Below, in pieces: positions 1 to 8,275 of a stretch of DNA of 64,000 nucleotides. The translations under genes were made by a program, and so were the position numbers. Each line of letters opens with the position of its first letter. The stretch's first letter is position 1. The notes beneath the pieces are model-generated. The model was not told the origin of the DNA. It did not search any database and saw only the letters and a list, made by a program, of their open reading frames with translations. Location: the NCBI GenBank assembly GCA_947176065.1, contig CAMWPB010000006.1:1-64000 (forward strand), written 5' to 3'. Source of the DNA: an uncultured Lachnospiraceae bacterium. Lineage in GTDB: Bacteria > Bacillota > Clostridia > Lachnospirales > Lachnospiraceae.

Positions 1-3
1 AAC

Positions 4-60
4 GTCCGTCGAAGACGGACAGGGAGCGCGAAAGCGCGTGTTTGCGAGTACAATACACAA
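4..60 (+). other. Two stem-loops just upstream of coaX
   Basis: Positions 4-20 form a 7-bp stem (GTCCGTC / GACGGAC) closed by GAA, and 26-37 form GCGC-GAAA-GCGC with a GNRA tetraloop. The second motif and its flank (GGGAGCGCGAAAGCGCG, then TGTTTGCG) resemble the right arm of the 27067-27262 palindrome (GGAGCGAAAGCGTGTCTGCG), so the window may open inside a related repeat. No T-run follows, so a terminator is not evident. Confidence 0.4.
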
Positions 61-76
61 AATGAGGAGCAAAGGC

Positions 77-844
77 ATGATTTTAGCAGTTGACATCGGT
101 AATACGAATATTGTCATCGGTTGTATGGACGGGGAGAAGGTTTGCTTCGTGGAGCGGGTGTCCACCAATCTGGCCAACACGGAGCTGGAGTATGTGGTGG
201 AGTTTCGGACGCTGTTTGAACTGTACCGCATCGGCGTGGAGGACATCACAGGGAGCATTATCTCCTCCGTCGTGCCTCCTCTCAACAATATCGTGAAAGC
301 GGCTCTGGAAAAGCTGTTTCACAGGGCGCCCATGCTGGTGGGGCCAGGGCTTAAGACAGGTCTGAACATTCTGATGGACAACCCGGCGCAGCTTGGGTCG
401 GATCTGGTGGTCAACGCGGTGGCGGGCCTGCACTATTACGGTGCGCCGATCATTATGATCGACATGGGCACGGCCACCACCATCAGCGTGGTGGACGAGA
501 AGAAGAATTACATCGGCGGCATGATCCTGCCGGGGGTGAAGGTTTCTCTGGATTCTCTCGTAAACCGTACTTCCCAGCTTCCGCGCATCAGTCTGGAACC
601 GCCCAGAAAAGTGATCGGCAGGAACACGATCGACTGCATGAAGAGCGGTATCGTGATGGGACAGGCGGCCTGTCTGGACGGCATGGTGGAGCGGATTTTC
701 GACGAGCTGGGTTATGAGGCGCCGGTGGTGGCCACGGGCGGCCTTGCGGGGAGTATCGTACCCCACTGTAAGAGAAAAATCGTATGCGACAATGAGCTTA
801 CCCTGAAAGGGCTGGGGCTGATTTACCGCAAGAATATAGATTAA
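77..844 (+). CDS. coaX: Type III pantothenate kinase
   Basis: CoaX phosphorylates pantothenate, the first step of coenzyme A synthesis, in the cytoplasm. The 255-residue product opens with MILAVDIGNTNIVIG, the DxGNTN phosphate-binding motif of the ASKHA-fold type III kinases, and carries the second conserved block IDMGTATTISVV and a glycine-rich ATP-site segment near the C-terminus (ATGGLAG). Length matches the family. The ATG at 77 is preferred because GAGGAG lies 7 bases before it; in-frame GTG 38 and ATG 62 lack a comparable site. It is followed 32 bp later by coaBC, so two CoA steps are adjacent and probably co-transcribed. The identification is secure. Confidence 0.96.
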   Translation: MILAVDIGNTNIVIGCMDGEKVCFVERVSTNLANTELEYVVEFRTLFELYRIGVEDITGSIISSVVPPLNNIVKAALEKLFHRAPMLVGPGLKTGLNILMDNPAQLGSDLVVNAVAGLHYYGAPIIMIDMGTATTISVVDEKKNYIGGMILPGVKVSLDSLVNRTSQLPRISLEPPRKVIGRNTIDCMKSGIVMGQAACLDGMVERIFDELGYEAPVVATGGLAGSIVPHCKRKIVCDNELTLKGLGLIYRKNID

Positions 845-876
845 CGCAAAACTGCATTCTCCGAGGAGGATAACAT

Positions 877-2064
877 ATGTTATTAGAAGGCAGACACATC
901 GTTCTGGGTGTGACAGGCAGTATCGCGGCCTACAAGATCGCATCTCTGGCAAGTATGCTTGTGAAGAAGCGGGCAGATGTGACGGTGATTATGACGCACA
1001 ACGCTACAAACTTCATCCATCCCATTACCTTTGAATCGTTGACGGGTAACAAGTGTCTGGTGGATACCTTTGACCGAAATTTTGAGTTTCAGGTCGAGCA
1101 TGTATCGCTGGCGAAGCGGACGGATGTCTTTCTTGTGGCGCCCGCTTCCGCAAATGTGATTGCAAAAGCCGCCCACGGCATAGCGGATGATATGCTGACG
1201 ACCACGCTTCTGGCCTGTCAGTGCCCGAAGATTTTTGCACCGGCCATGAACACCAGAATGTATCAGAATCCGATTGTGCGGGATAATATAGAGAAGCTGA
1301 AGGAGTATGGCATGGAAGTGATAGCCCCGGCGGCGGGATATCTGGCCTGCGGGGATACAGGGGAAGGCAAGATGCCGGAGCCGGAAGTTTTGTACGAGGC
1401 GGTTTTGCGGGCGCTTACGCCCAAAGACCTGGCAGGGAAAAAGGTGCTGGTCACGGCCGGGCCTACCCGGGAAAAACTGGATCCGGTGCGGTATATCAGC
1501 AACCATTCCACGGGAAAGATGGGGTATGCCATCGCGGCGGCTGCCGTGCGCCGCGGCGCTGATGTGACACTGGTGTCAGGGAAGGTGGAGCTTGTGCCGC
1601 CCATGGGCGTACAGGTTGTGCCGGTCGTTTCGGCAGCGGATATGGCGCAGGCGGTGAAGGAAGCGGCGCCCGAACAGGATATCATCGTGAAGGCGGCGGC
1701 GGTGGCTGATTACCGGCCCCGCGTGACTGCGGACGAGAAGATAAAGAAAAAAAAGGATGAGCTGTCCGTGGAGCTTGCGCGCACTGAGGATATTCTGGCG
1801 TGGCTTGGCGCACATAGGCGGGAAGGGCAGATTTTATGCGGTTTTTCCATGGAGACGGAGCATCTTTTGGAAAATTCCCGTGCCAAACTGGAAAAGAAAA
1901 AGATCGACATGATCGTTGCCAATAACTTAAAACAGAGGGGCGCAGGGTTCGGCACGGACACAAATGTGGTGACCCTGCTTACGAAGGAGGGGACGGAAGA
2001 GCTGCCGCTCCTTTCCAAGGAGGAGGTTGCGGATCGTCTTCTCGACAGGCTTCTGGCCCTGTAA
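877..2064 (+). CDS. coaBC: Bifunctional phosphopantothenoylcysteine decarboxylase / phosphopantothenate-cysteine ligase
   Basis: This fusion enzyme joins cysteine to 4-phosphopantothenate (CoaB half) and decarboxylates the product with FMN (CoaC half). The 395-residue protein has the flavoprotein start [13 protein letters not shown], catalytic His75 (VEHVS), the PAMN motif with Asn125 and Cys158 in [11 protein letters not shown], the same numbering as E. coli Dfp. The ligase half begins near residue 186 with [10 protein letters not shown] and SNHSTGKMG, the nucleotide-binding and CoaB dimer motifs. GAGGAGG sits 8 bases before the ATG. It lies directly after coaX, which makes an adjacent pair for CoA synthesis. 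No missing residues are seen. Confidence 0.97.
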   Translation: MLLEGRHIVLGVTGSIAAYKIASLASMLVKKRADVTVIMTHNATNFIHPITFESLTGNKCLVDTFDRNFEFQVEHVSLAKRTDVFLVAPASANVIAKAAHGIADDMLTTTLLACQCPKIFAPAMNTRMYQNPIVRDNIEKLKEYGMEVIAPAAGYLACGDTGEGKMPEPEVLYEAVLRALTPKDLAGKKVLVTAGPTREKLDPVRYISNHSTGKMGYAIAAAAVRRGADVTLVSGKVELVPPMGVQVVPVVSAADMAQAVKEAAPEQDIIVKAAAVADYRPRVTADEKIKKKKDELSVELARTEDILAWLGAHRREGQILCGFSMETEHLLENSRAKLEKKKIDMIVANNLKQRGAGFGTDTNVVTLLTKEGTEELPLLSKEEVADRLLDRLLAL

Positions 2065-2171
2065 GTGTGATGGCGTTGCGAGGCGGTATCGCAGGAGTCG
2101 GTAGATGGACGCTGTCTGGCGATGATTTCTTGCAGGCAGGTTTCCGGGGCGGGAAAGAGAGGAGAGAGTCT

Positions 2172-2726
2172 ATGAGAATCGGAACAGGATATGATGTGCA
2201 CCGATTGGCGGAAAACAGGAAATGTATCGTCGGCGGGGTGGAGATTCCCTACGAGAAGGGACTTCTCGGCCATTCTGACGCGGATGTGCTGCTTCACGCC
2301 ATTATGGACGCGCTTCTGGGCGCTGCGGCGCTGGGGGATATCGGCAAACATTTCCCGGACAGCGATCCCGCTTATCAGGGCATTTCTTCCGTAAAGCTTC
2401 TGGAGCATGTGGCAGGGCTGCTGACGGAGAATCTGTTTCTGGTGGAAAATATCGACGCCACGATTATCGCGCAGGCGCCCAAAATGCGTCCCCATATAGA
2501 GCAGATGCGGGAGAACATTGCGAAAGCCCTTGGGATAGAAGCGGCGCAGGTGAATGTGAAGGCCACCACCGAGGAGGGGCTTGGCTTTACCGGGAGCGGC
2601 GAGGGCATTTCCGCCCAGGCTGTGTGTCTGCTCACGAGTCCGAGGGAGCTGTACAGCGAGGATGTGGCGAAGGACTGCAGCGCGTGCGGAGGCTGCCCCC
2701 ACAGGGCAGAGCCGGAAAAAAGATAA
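2172..2726 (+). CDS. ispF: 2-C-methyl-D-erythritol 2,4-cyclodiphosphate synthase with Cys-rich tail
   Basis: IspF cyclises CDP-methylerythritol 2-phosphate in the MEP isoprenoid pathway. The protein begins [12 protein letters not shown] (metal ligands Asp8 and His10), has [10 protein letters not shown] and [11 protein letters not shown], and the C-terminal [13 protein letters not shown] motif. ATG 2172 follows GGAGAGAG; the upstream in-frame ATGs near 2067 lack homology and a good site. At 184 residues it is about 25 longer than usual because of an extra tail after position 160 containing CSACGGC (a CxxCxxC arrangement) and ending in charged residues. It converges on sigH with only 7 bp between the stops, so one strand's transcription must run into the other unless a terminator lies within a coding end. 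Confidence 0.95.
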   Translation: MRIGTGYDVHRLAENRKCIVGGVEIPYEKGLLGHSDADVLLHAIMDALLGAAALGDIGKHFPDSDPAYQGISSVKLLEHVAGLLTENLFLVENIDATIIAQAPKMRPHIEQMRENIAKALGIEAAQVNVKATTEEGLGFTGSGEGISAQAVCLLTSPRELYSEDVAKDCSACGGCPHRAEPEKR

Positions 2727-2733
2727 AGGTTTT

Positions 2734-3348
2734 CTATTTCATGGCCCTTCGGAGTTTCGTCTTGATTCTCTGGAGGGCATTATCTGTGGACTTGTCGTCA
2801 CGTCCCAGTACTTTTGCGATCTGCTGGTATCCCATGCCCGTCAGATACAGGTCCAGCACCTGTTTTTCAAAATTACTCAGTTCACGTTCTATCAGCATTT
2901 CCAGTCGATCCACGTTTTCCTTGTCAATAATAAGTTCCTCGGGATTTAAGCCGGAGCCGGAGGCAAGCACGTTGACAAGCGCTTCTTCCTCGCCGTCCCG
3001 TCCTTCGGAAACGTTTCCGTAGAGAGAAATGTAATTATTTAAGGGGATGTGTTTCTGCCTCCGGGAGGCCTGTACCGCTGTGTACATCTGTCTGGAGACA
3101 CACAGATCCGCGAAGGTAAAGAAGCTGGCGTCCCGGCCGCTGTCGTAGTCGCGGATCGCTTTAAAAAGGCCGATCATGCCCTCCTGAATCAGATCTTCGC
3201 TGTCCGCGCCCAGGATGTACATGGATTTGGCCTTGCTCCGCACCAGATTTTTATACTTATTCATAATGTGATCCGTGATGCCCGGCTCGCCGTCCCGCAG
3301 GCGGATCAGGAGTTCCTCGTCGCTGTAATGGGTGTAGTCTTCACGCAT
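2734..3348 (-). CDS. sigH: RNA polymerase sigma-H factor
   Basis: The 204-residue protein is a sigma-70 family member matching the SigH/Spo0H group, which directs early stationary-phase and sporulation-onset transcription. Region 2 is clear (EDLIQEGMIGLFKAIRDYD, then FTFADLCVSRQMYTAVQ and RQKHIPLNNYISL), and region 4 near the end carries LTGMGYQQIAKVLGRDDKS, a helix-turn-helix, followed by the recognition helix. Length equals that of the family. The start has a modest Shine-Dalgarno (CGGAG). It lies downstream of a terminated tRNA gene on the same strand and converges with ispF. Together with gpr, spoIIP and sigK elsewhere in the window it indicates a spore former. Confidence 0.9.
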   Translation of the reverse strand: MREDYTHYSDEELLIRLRDGEPGITDHIMNKYKNLVRSKAKSMYILGADSEDLIQEGMIGLFKAIRDYDSGRDASFFTFADLCVSRQMYTAVQASRRQKHIPLNNYISLYGNVSEGRDGEEEALVNVLASGSGLNPEELIIDKENVDRLEMLIERELSNFEKQVLDLYLTGMGYQQIAKVLGRDDKSTDNALQRIKTKLRRAMK

Positions 3349-3429
3349 AATTGCTTTTTCTCCGTTTCAGGATCTGATGCGGCAGTGCAGGCTTTTGGCT
3401 GCCGTTAACCTTAATAAAAAATCATAAGA

Positions 3430-3459
3430 AAAAACCCCGTTCTGAACCGACGGGGTTTT
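3430..3459 (-). terminator. Rho-independent terminator of tRNA-Thr
   Basis: On the minus strand AAAACCCCGT pairs with ACGGGGTTTT, followed by more Ts. It lies 4 bases beyond the tRNA 3' end and separates the tRNA transcript from sigH. Confidence 0.9.
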
Positions 3460-3462
3460 GTA

Positions 3463-3535
3463 AGCTGCTGACGGGAATCGGACCCGTGACCTCCGCACTA
3501 CCAATGCGACGCTCTACCGACTGAGCCACAGCAGC
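3463..3535 (-). tRNA. tRNA-Thr (anticodon GGT)
   Basis: The reverse complement folds into a full cloverleaf: acceptor GCTGCTG / CAGCAGC, D stem GCTC / GAGC, anticodon stem TCGCA / TGCGG with loop TTGGTAG (anticodon GGT, threonine), and T stem ACGGG / CCCGT. The T loop reads TCCGATT, so position 55 is C where nearly all tRNAs have U. No CCA is encoded. It has its own promoter at 3572-3600 and terminator at 3430-3459. Confidence 0.95.
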
Positions 3536-3571
3536 CTGAGACAAAGGACTTGCCTTCTGTCACCGTGTATT

Positions 3572-3600
3572 AGTTTATCAAAAAGAAAAACCCTTGTCAA
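3572..3600 (-). promoter_or_regulatory. Sigma-A-type promoter of tRNA-Thr
   Basis: Reading the minus strand, TTGACA, 17 bases, then TAAACT, 36 bp before the tRNA 5' end. Confidence 0.8.
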
Positions 3601-3801
3601 TAAATATACGGATTTTTTGAGGGGGTTTGTCACTTTTTACAAACTCATTAACCGTTTCCGGGAACCATTTAGCAATAATTGTTAAATCCAGAGCAAGAAG
3701 TGTAAAGAATAAACAAAGCCCGCTGAATAAAATAAACTTACGCTATCAAATCATACAAGATGGCGGCCACAGAAAAGTGTAAAAGAAAAGGAGGATGAAA
3801 G

Positions 3802-5247
3802 ATGAAAAAGTTTTTGGCATGTATGCTGTGCGGTTGTATGGCAGCTTCTCTTCTGACAGGCTGCGGCGGCGGTGACAGCAGCGCACCGGCGGCGGATGCT
3901 GGCGACAGCGGGGCAGCAGCGGAGGCACCGGCAGCGGATGCGGGTGATTCCGGAAGTGAGGCTCCGGCAGCGGACGCGGGTACATCCGGCGGCGGTTCCG
4001 ATACGATCAATGTGTGGGCGTTTACCGATGAGGTGCCCGGCATGATTGAGAAGTATATCGAGTCCCATCCCGAGTTTGGTTACAAGATTAACACCACGAT
4101 TATTGCTACCACAGACGGCGCTTACCAGCCCGCTCTTGACCAGGCGCTGGCAGCGGGCGGCGCGGAGGCTCCCGACCTCTATTGTGCGGAGGCGGCTTTC
4201 GTACTGAAATATACGCAGGGCGATGCAAGCCAGTATGCAATGCCTTACGCGGATATGGGCATCGATGTGGACGCTAAATTAAAGGAAGCGGATATTGCGC
4301 AGTACACGGTTGATATCGGAACAAACCCTGACGGCCAGCTGGTAGGTCTGGGCTATCAGGCGACGGGCGGCGCATTCATTTACCGCCGTTCCATCGCGAA
4401 GGATGTCTGGGGTACGGATGATCCGGCTGAGATCGAAAAGAAGATCGGCCCCGGCTGGGATCAGTTCTTCACGGCGGCGGAAGATCTGAAGGCGAAGGGC
4501 TATGGCATTGTCTCCGGCGACGGCGATATCTGGCATGCGGTTGAGAACAGCTCCGATGCGGGCTGGATCGTTGACGGCAAGCTCACCATCGACCCGAAGC
4601 GTGAGGAGTTCCTTGATCTTTCCAAGAAGTTAAAGGACAACGGTTATCACAATGATACACAGGACTGGCAGGATGCATGGTTTGCTGACATGAAGGGGGA
4701 AGGGGAGAAGGGGATCTTTGGTTTCTTCGGTCCCGCATGGCTGATCAACTACACCATGGCTCCCAACTGCGGCGGTGCGGCGGTAGGCGAAGGAACATAC
4801 GGTGACTGGGCTGTCTGCACACCTCCGATCGGTTTCTTCTGGGGCGGCACATGGGTTCTGGCAAACAGGAACAGCGAGAAGGCGGAAGCAGTCGGCAAGA
4901 TCATTGAGTGGATCACGCTGGACAGCTCTGAGGACGGCTTGCAGTATAAGTGGGCAAACGGCACCTTAAACGGCGAGGGCGGCACGAAGGACGCAGTGGC
5001 AAGCGGCACGGTTATGTCCAAGTCCGACGGCTCCGTTGATTTCCTCGGCGGACAGAATATGTTTGAGGCGTTCGTTCCCGCGAACCAGTATGCGAAGGGT
5101 ACAAACCTGACACAGTACGACGAGACCATCAACCAGTATTGGAGAGATCAGGTTCGTGAGTATACGTCCGGCAATAAGTCCCGTGAGCAGGCGATCGCAG
5201 ACTTCAAGCAGCAGGTAGCGGACAATCTGGACGTTGTCGTAGAGTAA
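3802..5247 (+). CDS. Carbohydrate ABC transporter substrate-binding lipoprotein
   Basis: A family 1 extracellular solute-binding protein that would capture a sugar outside the membrane for the two permeases downstream. The N-terminus is a lipoprotein signal (MKKFLACML...) with lipobox LTGC and acylated Cys21, followed by a low-complexity Ala/Gly/Asp linker (repeats of APAADAGDSG) of about 35 residues that tethers the binding domain. From residue 60 on it has the periplasmic-binding fold features of this family (INVWAFTDEVPGMIEKY, and the aromatic-rich IFGFFGPAWLINY). Length 481 is normal for CUT1 binders. AGGAGG precedes the ATG. Substrate is unknown; the neighbouring GH3 enzyme suggests beta-linked oligosaccharides. 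No ATPase gene is nearby, so a shared MsmK-type ATPase is inferred. Confidence 0.92.
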   Translation: MKKFLACMLCGCMAASLLTGCGGGDSSAPAADAGDSGAAAEAPAADAGDSGSEAPAADAGTSGGGSDTINVWAFTDEVPGMIEKYIESHPEFGYKINTTIIATTDGAYQPALDQALAAGGAEAPDLYCAEAAFVLKYTQGDASQYAMPYADMGIDVDAKLKEADIAQYTVDIGTNPDGQLVGLGYQATGGAFIYRRSIAKDVWGTDDPAEIEKKIGPGWDQFFTAAEDLKAKGYGIVSGDGDIWHAVENSSDAGWIVDGKLTIDPKREEFLDLSKKLKDNGYHNDTQDWQDAWFADMKGEGEKGIFGFFGPAWLINYTMAPNCGGAAVGEGTYGDWAVCTPPIGFFWGGTWVLANRNSEKAEAVGKIIEWITLDSSEDGLQYKWANGTLNGEGGTKDAVASGTVMSKSDGSVDFLGGQNMFEAFVPANQYAKGTNLTQYDETINQYWRDQVREYTSGNKSREQAIADFKQQVADNLDVVVE

Positions 5248-5289
5248 GAACGGCTGCGGGTACATCAAAAATTATGATAGCTGTAACGG

Positions 5290-5317
5290 CAGGGCGGACA
5301 CAGTAGCGTCCGCCCTG
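5290..5317 (+). terminator. Intercistronic hairpin between binding protein and permeases
   Basis: A perfect 10-bp stem (CAGGGCGGAC / GTCCGCCCTG) with an 8-base loop, not followed by a T-run. Such hairpins commonly protect or attenuate message so that the binding protein is made in excess of the permeases; that role is inferred. Confidence 0.6.
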
Positions 5318-5363
5318 TTGAAATGATGGGTCATACAACATGATTGCGGGAAGGTGGGGAAGG

Positions 5364-6359
5364 ATGAAAAGTAAGAAACCGGGTTATGACAGATATGCGA
5401 AATACGGTTACATTTTCAGTATTCCGTTTGTAGTTGCATTTATATTATTTTCATTATATCCGACCGTGTACACGGCGGTGATCGGCTTTACCGATCTGAA
5501 GGGTCTTGGTAAGACGGATATTCATTTTCTGACGGATGACCTTTTCAGAAACTTTAAGACGGTATTGTCGAGTCCGTCGTTCCAGCTGGCGTTTCGGAAT
5601 ACGGTTGTGATATGGCTTGCGAATTTTATTCCGCAGATGATACTTGCGCTCCTGTTGGCAGCATGGTTTACGGACAGAAGGAGCAAGGTAAAAGGACAGG
5701 GTACGTTCAAGGTGCTGCTTTATATGCCGAATATCATCACGGCGGCGACCATTGCCATCCTGTTCAGCGGATTTTTTGGCTATCCTATGGGTCCGATCAA
5801 CGATCTGCTCGTGCGGTTCGGATTCATTGATGCGCCGATAGAGTTATTGAGAAGCAAAACCGTGGCGAGAGGCGTTGTGATCTTTATCCAGACATGGATG
5901 TGGTACGGCTCCACCATGATCACGCTGATCTCCGGTATTCTGGGAATCAGCCCGGAAATATTTGAGTCGGCGGAGGTGGACGGTGCGAACCGTGTGCAGA
6001 CCTTCTTTTATATTACAATGCCAAATATCAAGACGATTCTTTTGTTTACGCTGGTCACCAGTCTGATCGGCGGTCTGAATATGTTCGACATCCCGAGGCT
6101 GTTCCAGGACGGCAAGCCGGACGATGCGACACTGACGACCAGTCTGTTTATTTACAAGCAGGCGTTCAGCGGAAGCTATATGTACAACAGGGCGGCTGCG
6201 GCGAGTATGGTAATGTTTGTGATTATCGCGATTCTTGCTTCCATTATGTTCTTCGTTATGAGGGATAAGGATGAAGTGCGGTTGAACAGACAGATCAGAC
6301 AACAGCAGAAGGCTTATGCGAAGAAGCTGAAAGCCGGAAAGGAGAGTGCATCATGTTAA
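5364..6359 (+). CDS. Sugar ABC transporter permease (MalF/UgpA-like)
   Basis: An integral membrane subunit of the CUT1 importer. About six hydrophobic helices are visible, starting at YGYIFSIPFVVAFILFSLYP, and the cytoplasmic EAA loop reads SAEVDGANRVQTFFYITMPN, the ATPase contact. The chosen ATG at 5364 has AAGGTGGGG just upstream; ATG 5340, in frame 24 bases earlier, has no clear ribosome site and remains an alternative. It overlaps the next permease by 7 bp, which implies translational coupling. Length of 331 residues fits the MalF-like group without the large periplasmic domain. The tail is strongly basic. Confidence 0.92.
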   Translation: MKSKKPGYDRYAKYGYIFSIPFVVAFILFSLYPTVYTAVIGFTDLKGLGKTDIHFLTDDLFRNFKTVLSSPSFQLAFRNTVVIWLANFIPQMILALLLAAWFTDRRSKVKGQGTFKVLLYMPNIITAATIAILFSGFFGYPMGPINDLLVRFGFIDAPIELLRSKTVARGVVIFIQTWMWYGSTMITLISGILGISPEIFESAEVDGANRVQTFFYITMPNIKTILLFTLVTSLIGGLNMFDIPRLFQDGKPDDATLTTSLFIYKQAFSGSYMYNRAAAASMVMFVIIAILASIMFFVMRDKDEVRLNRQIRQQQKAYAKKLKAGKESASC

Positions 6360-7195
6360 ATAATAAAGAGAATCGTGTTATGAAGATTGTGATCTATGTG
6401 GTATGCATTTTTCTGGCGGTTTTGAGTGTTCTGCCGTTCTGGATTATGATCGTGAACGCGACCAGATCGACGACAGAGATCCAGCAGCACGCAATCTCGC
6501 TCATTCCTTCATCTTATATGATGAACAATATCAGGATCCTGCTCGGCAAGAGCTTTAATCCGGCAATCGGTTTCATGAATTCGCTGCTCATTTCCATAGG
6601 AGCCACCGGGCTGGCCATCTATTTTTCTTCTTTGACGGCATACGCGCAGGTGGCTTACAACTGGAAGCTGCGGAACGCATTTTTTAGTTTTATCATGGTA
6701 GTAATGATGATTCCGGCGCAGGTGACGATGATCGGTTTCTACCAGATGGTATACAAAATCCATATGACGAACAGACTGTCCATGCTGATCCTGCCGGCCA
6801 TTGCATCGCCCACCATGGTATTTTTCATGAGGCAGTACTTACAGCCGACGCTCTCCATGGAAATTGTGCAGTCGGCCAGAATAGACGGCGCGAAAGAGTT
6901 TATGATATTTAACAGGATTGTACTGCCGATTATGAAACCGGCGATCGCAACGCAGGCGATCTTCAGTTTCGTGGCCAGCTGGAACAACCTGTTTACACCG
7001 CTCGTACTGCTGACGGACCAGAAAAAATATACCATGCCTATCATGGTAAGTCTGTTGAAGGGCGATATCTATAAGACCGAGTACGGCTCTGTTTATATGG
7101 GACTGACATTGACGGTACTGCCGCTGATCGTGGTATATCTGCTTCTGTCCAAGTATATTATAGCCGGTGTGGCGCTGGGCGGCGTCAAGGGCTGA
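6353..7195 (+). CDS. Sugar ABC transporter permease (MalG/UgpE-like)
   Basis: The second CUT1 permease, 280 residues with six predicted transmembrane helices. The EAA motif appears as QSARIDGAKEFMIFNRIVLP, and the family hallmark near the end (LYLLLSKYIIAGVALGGVKG) is intact. It starts inside the last codons of the preceding gene, after GGAAAGGAG. With the upstream lipoprotein and permease it makes a complete importer apart from an ATPase. It converges with the AraC gene, whose stop is only 2 bp away, and no terminator is visible between them. Confidence 0.92.
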   Translation: MLNNKENRVMKIVIYVVCIFLAVLSVLPFWIMIVNATRSTTEIQQHAISLIPSSYMMNNIRILLGKSFNPAIGFMNSLLISIGATGLAIYFSSLTAYAQVAYNWKLRNAFFSFIMVVMMIPAQVTMIGFYQMVYKIHMTNRLSMLILPAIASPTMVFFMRQYLQPTLSMEIVQSARIDGAKEFMIFNRIVLPIMKPAIATQAIFSFVASWNNLFTPLVLLTDQKKYTMPIMVSLLKGDIYKTEYGSVYMGLTLTVLPLIVVYLLLSKYIIAGVALGGVKG

Positions 7196-7196
7196 A

Positions 7197-8132
7197 TCAA
7201 ACTTCTTCGCGGCGCAGCTTATTGCGGTATTCCGTAGGGGAACAGCCTGCATATTTGCTGAAACAGCGGTTGAAGGTAGTCAGGTTGTTAAAGCCGCTGC
7301 AAAAGGCAATATCCGTAATGGGGCGGTTCCTGTCTTCGGTAAGCAGTGACTGCGCCGCCTGAATCCTTTTGTGGCACAGATAGTTATGGAACGTCGTGTT
7401 GGTGTGCTGTTTGAACAGACGGGTAAAATGGTATTTGGAAAATCCGATATATTCCGCCGCCTGTTCCAGCGTCAGGTCGTCCGCGTAGTGCGTGTCGATG
7501 AAATTGAGCAGATTGGAGAACAGCACGTAGTTTTCCGATTGGCTGTCAGCGGCGTTTTCGATGCTGTCATCCGTATCCTGGAGGTAGTGGTCGGCGCCTA
7601 TGGCGGCAAAAAGCCCCAACAGGACGGAGTAGATGGAAATTTCCCAAAAGGCCTGATGGGAGAAATAGATATTGGCCATCTGCATCAGGGAATCATAAAC
7701 ATGCCGGTAGATTTTAGGGCGCGAGACGGCCGTGCACAGATAGGGTTCCATAAAGGCCGGGTCAAGGGCCTTATAATCCTGAAAACAGCGCAGCATGTCA
7801 ATGTCGATGAGATAGATAAACCGCGCGCCGGAGGGATTGCTGTGAAGTTCGTGCAGCATATATGGGGGAATGAGCAGAATATCTCCCGGTTCCAGCGTGT
7901 AAGTGCGGCTGCTTGTTGTAATAAAATATTGGTTTTCCGCGCAGACGACGATCTCCATGGCATTGTGGTAATGGTTGGCATAGCCTTCGGTCTGGGTATT
8001 ATACCAGATGCGCAGATGGGATTCCGGAATAAAGTTAACATACTCTCTCGAGCCGCTTAAGGACCGCGCTTCGAAATTCAGGACGGGCTGCTCATAATTG
8101 AGGGGGGGGGGTAAAAATTTTTCATGTTTCAC
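7197..8132 (-). CDS. AraC-family transcriptional regulator with poly-C tract near start
   Basis: A 311-residue regulator with an N-terminal cupin-like ligand domain (HNAMEIVVCAENQYF, then LEPGDILLIPPYMLHEL) and a C-terminal pair of helix-turn-helix motifs (LEQAAEYIGFSKYHFTRLF and ITDIAFCSGFNNLTTFNRCF) ending in the AraC signature. It lies between the sugar importer and the GH3 gene and probably controls both in response to a sugar. The start is GTG, with AGGAG 8 bases upstream. Codons 7-11 (Leu-Pro-Pro-Pro-Leu) contain ten consecutive Cs, so insertion or loss of one base would abolish the reading frame; see findings. The region between it and the GH3 gene would hold both divergent promoters, but no strong sigma-A box is evident there. 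Confidence 0.93.
   Translation of the reverse strand: MKHEKFLPPPLNYEQPVLNFEARSLSGSREYVNFIPESHLRIWYNTQTEGYANHYHNAMEIVVCAENQYFITTSSRTYTLEPGDILLIPPYMLHELHSNPSGARFIYLIDIDMLRCFQDYKALDPAFMEPYLCTAVSRPKIYRHVYDSLMQMANIYFSHQAFWEISIYSVLLGLFAAIGADHYLQDTDDSIENAADSQSENYVLFSNLLNFIDTHYADDLTLEQAAEYIGFSKYHFTRLFKQHTNTTFHNYLCHKRIQAAQSLLTEDRNRPITDIAFCSGFNNLTTFNRCFSKYAGCSPTEYRNKLRREEV
8102..8111. repeat. Homopolymer run of ten Gs in araC-family gene
   Basis: Ten consecutive Gs on the + strand, coding three prolines plus the first base of a leucine codon of the minus-strand regulator, 21 bases after its start codon. Length is in the range where slipped-strand mispairing occurs. Confidence 0.9.
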
Positions 8133-8275
8133 GCTGTTCGCTCCTGTTATTTATGTGATGGATATGGTAAGCTAAATCTGCGTCTATTATACTCTGTGGA
8201 GAGTAAAGTCGCAACTGGACGATTTTTGCGGAGGGTGAGTCCGGGAAAACCGGGCGGAAAGGAAAAGAAAAATAT

